A program made the translations under genes and the position numbers. From Myoxocephalus aenaeus (lineage: Eukaryota > Chordata > Actinopteri > Perciformes > Cottidae), in contig JBAMJR010000024.1 in NCBI GenBank assembly GCA_038501785.1, positions 2,424,501 to 2,488,500 on the forward strand: DNA of 64,000 bases, written 5' to 3'. Positions 58,559-64,000 of the stretch are shown one piece after another. Position 1 is the first letter of the stretch. Each line of letters begins with the position of its first letter. The notes under the pieces were generated by a model. The model ran no database searches and was not told the DNA's origin. It saw only the letters and a program-made list of their open reading frames with translations.

Positions 58559-61194
58559 GTGTGTTTTTTTTATCTCCTCTCAGCTCAGCGTCTTACCCCG
58601 ACAAAGCCGTGACCCTGGGTCAGCTATATGTACGGGGGATAACCCGCGACACAAGCTTGTAGCAAAGCCGGGTCTAGTGCAGGTGCCGTGTGTCTGTGTT
58701 GGAGAAGAGCAGGTCGTCTCGGGTCTGGATGGGCTCACAGAGATCTATTTCCACCTGTGAAGGACGTGACCAGTAGCCAATGCGGTTGCCCTTTGTCTTG
58801 CTCTTTCTTCCATCTCATCTCACTCTGCTCACCCTTCCTCTCTCTCCCTCCTGTGGTCATCTCTCTTTGTCTGTACACTCGCCTCCCTCTCCTCAGCATA
58901 TTCAGATGAGGGCTGGGATAATAAAATTTGCCATGTCTGACAGTCCGTTTTTTTTATTTTTTTTTATCAGAGCTTTGTGTGAGACGTTGGCAGTGTTTGC
59001 AGAGGCTTTGTGGTCAGCTGCCCATCGAAAGGTAATTGAGTTAAGGGGGACGTACAGTAAGGAGAAAGAAAGGGTGGAGCCGTTAAACATTTTCCCATTA
59101 ATCACACGAAGCAGTACTCTTTTTAAAAAATGAGCTGTGTTATTCGAATGAACAAACTTTATCAGAAATAAAAAACCGTCACTGACCCCATTTAGAGGAT
59201 CATGATAAGTTTGAACAAACGCCTGCTCTCCTCTCCTGCCCGCCTCCCTAGAGATGTGCTATTTAAAAGCTTTACCTTACCCTCACCTGTGGGGCAGAGC
59301 TGACATGTTGCCCGACCTCAAGGTGTGGAGATGGGCGTTTCTCTTTTGCAAGGGAGAACATATCAGGAGAGAAAAGGCGAGGAAAGAGGAGAGGCGGCCA
59401 GGTTAGGCAGGTTTGGTAGTGGGGTGTAGCGTACAAACATACCAGGAGGGCTGATCTGAAGGAATGTCATTTGAATGCCTCGCAGAGAGCAACGCACTCA
59501 ATGCACCCTCCAACCCTCCCCGGCCTCACCCCCTGCTGGGTCTCCCTGGCAGATGGAGGGGAGGGTTGCGGAGCGGTTGGATGTCCAATATGTGCGCATA
59601 TGTGCGCACATGTGCGTTTGTGTTTTGTGTTTTATCGACGTCTCTGGGATGTTACAGTATTTGCTGTACGAGTGTGCGCGTGCAAAAGTGTTGATAGAGA
59701 AATTGAGGATGGCTTGTTCTGCTGAAACCCCTCTCCCACTGCGCAGGCTTCAGTCGATCATTTTAATCTCCCCCACACACGTGAGCGAGGGGACAGCCTT
59801 TCCTGAAACTTGGCACACAGTACAGGGTGGGGTAACCAGCTCAGACCGGATTGACAACCTCGCTTTTTAATACTGTTCCCTCGCAGCGTGTTGCGTGTCC
59901 TCTTCCTCCTCCTGTGGAGTTTTTCCACAGGGTCTGCTCTGGCCCCCCCCCCCCTCTCTTTTTCCTCCACCTCATTCGCTCCCCTCCCCAACTCTTGACT
60001 GACACAGAGTGAACAAGCGGCACAGTCCAGCTCCCAGCATGCACTCTGATCCCCACTGCCCTATGCCTATCTGTCCTTCATGGCCTCTTATTTAGTTTCT
60101 TGCACGACTGCATGCAAAATGTATAGGCGTGTACAAAGAAACAGCCACCTGCCTAGTGCCTACACGTGTTTAGTACATACACATCCTCACTTAGTCATTC
60201 ATCTCCTCATGGTGTTTTAGCAGGCAACATGTCTGGCCAAATGCATTCCCAATTGTTGTGAGCCACCAGAAACTCCCATTATTGCACATTGTCACACTTG
60301 ATGGTAAATCTATAAATACACCTGTTGTGCCAGTCGGTTCGCTTTAAAATCAGCTCCAAGCAGTTGTGATGTGCAGAACTGTAGTGTTACTGCATATAAT
60401 ACGCTCAAGACTCTCGAGTCCAGTGACATGTTTGAATTGTCTTTGTGCTATTATATTATGTGAGCTACTCTTTACCAAAAAAAATGATCAATGCAGGTTT
60501 CAACCCATCTATTACTTAGCGAAATGTAAAGCCCATACTGAGAAGTTCAATTTCAGGTCACACAGAGCACACAATGATTAAATGTCCTCACTCTAATTAG
60601 TCCTTTTTGGGTAGAAGTAAGAAATCATGGTGAAGGATTTTGATGAATGGCTGTGGTATAACATCTTTTATAAAACTGTCAATGTGAAAAGTCAGAAGAG
60701 AAGTTTTTTGCATTGCCGATATACTAAAGAATATATATGGGAATGAAAAGTCAGTCCACAGTTTACTGTTTACTGACTGAAAAATGTTTTTACTTCTTAT
60801 AGCGGTATTTCATTGTGACTTGCAGTTTATCTGTGTTTTCCAGATCTAGCCATTGTTTAAAAAATATAATATGACTTGACATATTAAATCATTTTTGATT
60901 CTTTTGAGACATCTTGCTTTGAAAGCTCATCCATCAAAATACAGATTACCAAGCCTGTTTTACAGCTGATCACAATACTAATTGACCTGACATGAGCCAA
61001 CTTTGTAGATTTCGCTAAAATACATCATGTACTTCACTGCATTTTGTCTGCTTGTATATGACAATGTGTGCTACTATTGGTACGTTGATATCTATGCGGT
61101 TCTTATGTGCTGTATATGGTATCAGAGGGGCCCCTTGTTTAGATATATAGAAAGACGTCATAAGGATAAGAGAAGGGCAATGTACCGCCAAGGG

Positions 61195-61335
<141 letters not shown>

Positions 61336-61645
61336 TGGACTGCTTCTCGGCAGTGACGATAACATCTTGGGTTGGAATCAATTGGGTTCAGTGTTCTTTT
61401 CAATCATCACAATTGATGTAAACACTACACTTGTACTCCTTGAGATTTAAAATTTCGTCTGTGTCCTCACATTTTGTGTGTACTGAGTTGTGTTCAGAAG
61501 CATCCCGGTGTGACTGCGTTGAATCAATAAATCAATATTCCTCTCTCTTCCTTAATCCACATAAAGAATGTCATGAACTGATCTATTATTTCCTCTTCGT
61601 CTCTCCCCTCCATCCCATCCCTCTATCCAACTCTTCCGCTCTCAG

Positions 61646-61723
61646 ACAGGCAGACGGACAGACGGCAGGACGGATACACGGGTGGGGGCTGTGCTAGGCG
61701 GCTCGGCGGCAGGCTGGTGGAAG
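61646..61723 (+). other. zbtb7a 5' UTR part of the BTB exon
   Basis: The segment lies between the acceptor at 61645 and the ATG at 61724. It begins ACAGGCAGACGG. The reading frame stays open upstream of the ATG, but no earlier in-frame ATG is present after the acceptor. Confidence 0.55.
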
Positions 61724-63922
61724 ATGTCGTCCGGAGCCGGTGGGAGGGGTGGGAGGCGGCTCAGGGGGACGGCAAGCAGCGCCGGTGGAGGAGGGCGAGG
61801 AGGGCCAGGGGAGGCAGAGGAAGGCCCCGTGGGGATCCCGTTCCCCGAGCACAGCGCGGACATCCTGGGCTGTCTGAACAAGCAGCGGATCAGCGGCCTG
61901 CTGTGCGACGTGCTCCTGGTCGCCGAGGACCGGGAGTTCCCAGCCCACCGCTCCGTCCTGGCGTCCTGCAGCTCCTACTTCCACAAGCTCTTCACTTCGG
62001 GGGCCGCCGCCGACCAACAGAACGTCTACAACATCGACTTTGTGGCACCAGAGGCTCTGGGAGCGTTGCTAGACTTTGCCTACACAGCGACATTGACAGT
62101 CAGCCATAGCAGTGTGGCCGACATCCTCGCTGCCGCCCGCCTCCTGGAAGTCCCACCTGTACAGGAAGTCTGTACACACCTGCTGGACACCAAAGTGCTC
62201 TCCCCGCCGGTACAAGACCCTCATAAAACTAGAAGTGACATGTTTTTAAAGTCAAATTTTAAGCTTTGAGATGACGGTCGTTTGATCTGCTCTGCCTTAA
62301 TGAATTAGTGACACCATAAGCAACCGATTGTAAGTGTTGAATGGATTCAGAGCAAAGCGCACACCCTCTAAGAAGCAGTTCATGTCGAGTAGAAGTGTTT
62401 TGGAACTGTAATAACTCGTTGAAAATGTAGTTCTCCTGCTTCAGCCAAGGAATGAGTTGTCTGGTCATCATACCACCCCCCCCCTCCCCTCATTAAATAG
62501 CCAGCATAGTCAAGCTTACATCATGACCTTTATCAGTCTCTCTCACCATGCCAAACACACGCCCACAGCCTTTGGGTTCAACACTTACTCATTCTGAGCC
62601 AATAGCGTGTGTCGAAGGAGAGCGTGCTATTCCACCAACTCCAGACACTGCATATCGCAGCTACACTTCAACATGATCAAGCGTAGCTGTGAGATGCACA
62701 TGCATGTGCTCATGGGTATAATAAGACCCTGGGTGTGCATCCCAGATACCCAGGTGGGGATCTGCCTCTGCTGATAGGCCTTACAGCTGTAGATTTCTCG
62801 TCACCCTTCACCTTAGCTGATGTGCTTTACAGAAAGTAACTTTTTTTAATTTCTACATTACTGCTGTACTTCTGTCTCTCTCTTTGTCTTCCCCTTTCAT
62901 TTTTTGGTGCAAAGTTTCACCGACTTTAAATGTCTCCTGCACTCACTCTCTCTTTGTTCCCCCGTCATGTTTCACTAGGCGGGCAGTGAGCGAAGAGATG
63001 AAGAGGAGGAGAGCAAGGGCAGAGGAGGCAGGGAGCCGGGGAACCGGGTGCGGGCCCGGGAGTACCTGGAGTACTTCCAGAGAGGGGCGCACTGGAGCAG
63101 CAGCTGCAGCACGCCAGAGCTCAGGGACCTGCCCACGCACCTGCACTTTAACCACGGTAATGGCGGGGTCCCCAGCAACGGGGCTCCTGCTGGCCCCGGT
63201 GAGTACTACTCCCCTCTGGCCCTCGCCTTGGCCCAGGCCCCCACACAGGAGCCAGAGGAAGAGGATGACGATGACGAGGAAGATGAGGACGTGGAGGCGG
63301 CGCAGGGGAACGGAGCGAGCCTGGGGTCGTCTTACTTCCCGCCGTCCCAGAACGGGCACTTCTACCTCCCCCCTGAGTCTCGGCTTGGGCAGGAGACAGA
63401 GGTGGAGGATGGAAGTAGGCTGGCGAGGGAGAGGGGTTCTGCCAGTGCCCTCCTGCAGCACATGATGGACTCCATCGAGAGGCAGAATGAGCGTGCAACA
63501 ACTGGGGAGGAACAGGGAGATGGGGATGACCCCGACATGGAATTTTACTTGAATTATTTTAACAGCACTCAGCATGAGGATCCAGCTTCTGCGGCTGTGA
63601 CACAGGGAGTGCCGCCGCTCTGGTTGTCACGGGGCAGAACAGGCCAAGACCGAGGAGGAGGAGGAGGAGGAGGAGGAGGAGAGGGGGGAGTGGGAGAGAG
63701 AGGCAGCGGGGTTGGAGGAGGAGGAGGAGGAGGAGGAGGAGGAGGTGGTGGTGGTGGTGGAGGAGGAAGTGGGGGCGAGAGGAAGATGCGCTCTAAGGCC
63801 TTCCAGAAATGCCCCATATGCTCCAAGGTCATTCAAGGAGCAGGCAAGCTTCCCCGCCACATCCGAACGCACACGGGAGAGAAACCTTATGAATGCGCCA
63901 TCTGCAAAGTACGCTTTACCAG
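61724..63922 (+). CDS. zbtb7a: BTB/zinc-finger repressor ZBTB7A (LRF/Pokemon), 5' part
   Basis: This nuclear transcriptional repressor acts in haematopoiesis and cell-fate control. It homodimerises through its BTB domain and binds GC-rich DNA through four C2H2 fingers. Coding exon 1 is 61724-62209 (162 aa) and exon 2 is 62979-63922, which ends mid-codon at AG|GTAAGC, so the gene continues past the window. Residues 1-33 are a Gly/Arg-rich N-terminus, about 20 residues longer than human. The BTB domain (about 38-155) contains GIPFPEHSADIL, LCDVLLV, FPAHRSVLASCSSYFHKLFTSG and AYTATLTVS. RAREYLEYFQ (from 187) matches RAKEYLEFFQ in human. Then comes an acidic region, LLQHMMDSIERQ, a polyglycine tract (about 388-430), and the first finger KCPICSKVIQGAGKLPRHIRTHTGEKPYEC. 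Neighbouring pias4 and map2k2 support ZBTB7A over ZBTB7B or 7C. Confidence 0.93.
62210..62978 (+). other. zbtb7a intron inside the coding region
   Basis: The intron is 769 bp with GTACAA donor and TTCACTAG acceptor, in phase 0. It must be removed, because reading through meets a stop codon 19 codons in. It falls just after the BTB domain. Nothing else was recognised in it. Confidence 0.8.
63654..63775 (+). repeat. (GGA/GGT)n repeat encoding polyglycine in zbtb7a
   Basis: Runs of GGA and GGT triplets encode two glycine blocks separated by GEGGVGERGSGV, directly before the first zinc finger. Human ZBTB7A has no comparable glycine block at this position, as I recall it. Confidence 0.9.
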
Positions 63923-64000
63923 GTAAGCCCAATTAATGAAGTGACTCCCCCATGTCACATGTACTAATAGTCTTGGACTTGGCACTGCAGACAAATCGCC

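Noticed and set aside
58191..58760. 189-aa plus-strand frame
   Set aside because: It includes a poly-Cys/Val stretch from a TG array and has no homology I recognise or splice support.
61682..61723. GTG start giving a longer zbtb7a N-terminus
   Set aside because: A good ATG follows at 61724 and no ATG lies upstream in frame; non-ATG initiation is not supported.
62884..63465. Arg-rich plus-strand frame and minus-strand frames over zbtb7a exon 2
   Set aside because: These are shadow frames of the zbtb7a coding exon, whose correct frame shows the ZBTB7A motifs and zinc finger.

Overview
The window is vertebrate nuclear DNA, almost certainly from a ray-finned (teleost, probably percomorph) fish. 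The genes have many exons with GT..AG introns and compact introns. Intergenic DNA is full of (CA/TG)n, (GA)n and (TA)n microsatellites, and several repeats have the look of teleost hAT MITEs and LINE 3' ends. There are no operons, ribosome binding sites or CRISPR arrays, and no tRNA or rRNA gene was recognised.

Layout: 1-20.6 kb holds no gene I can support. It is a microsatellite-rich desert with AT-rich, homeodomain-site-rich blocks that look like developmental enhancers, plus one strong CTCF-like motif near 17.0 kb. At 20.6-22.2 kb on the minus strand is a two-exon forkhead gene, foxq2. Divergent from it, at 25.25-35.3 kb on the plus strand, is the SUMO E3 ligase gene pias4 (11 coding exons, 503 aa), followed by a long candidate 3' UTR. 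At 40.46-47.6 kb (+) is map2k2, encoding the kinase MEK2 (11 coding exons, 397 aa). At 49.3-61.6 kb there is no coding gene; a GA-rich exon with a good splice donor near 51.98 kb is a plausible 5' UTR exon of the next gene. At 61.7 kb (+) begins zbtb7a, a BTB/zinc-finger repressor, which runs off the right edge after its first zinc finger.

How the genes relate: they are independent transcription units. pias4, map2k2 and zbtb7a reproduce the human 19p13.3 neighbourhood, but the map2k2-zbtb7a pair is inverted relative to pias4 as I recall the human order. foxq2, which placental mammals have lost, sits head-to-head with pias4. Pias4 acts in nuclear SUMO ligation, MEK2 in cytoplasmic RAF-MEK-ERK signalling, Foxq2 as a (photoreceptor-associated in zebrafish) transcription factor, and Zbtb7a as a transcriptional repressor. 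I found no new multi-gene system. The most interesting items are a GC-AG intron in pias4, a hAT-type element inserted in a TA array in map2k2, an unexpected coding intron and expanded glycine tracts in zbtb7a, and candidate undetected promoters near 12.9 and 50.2 kb.
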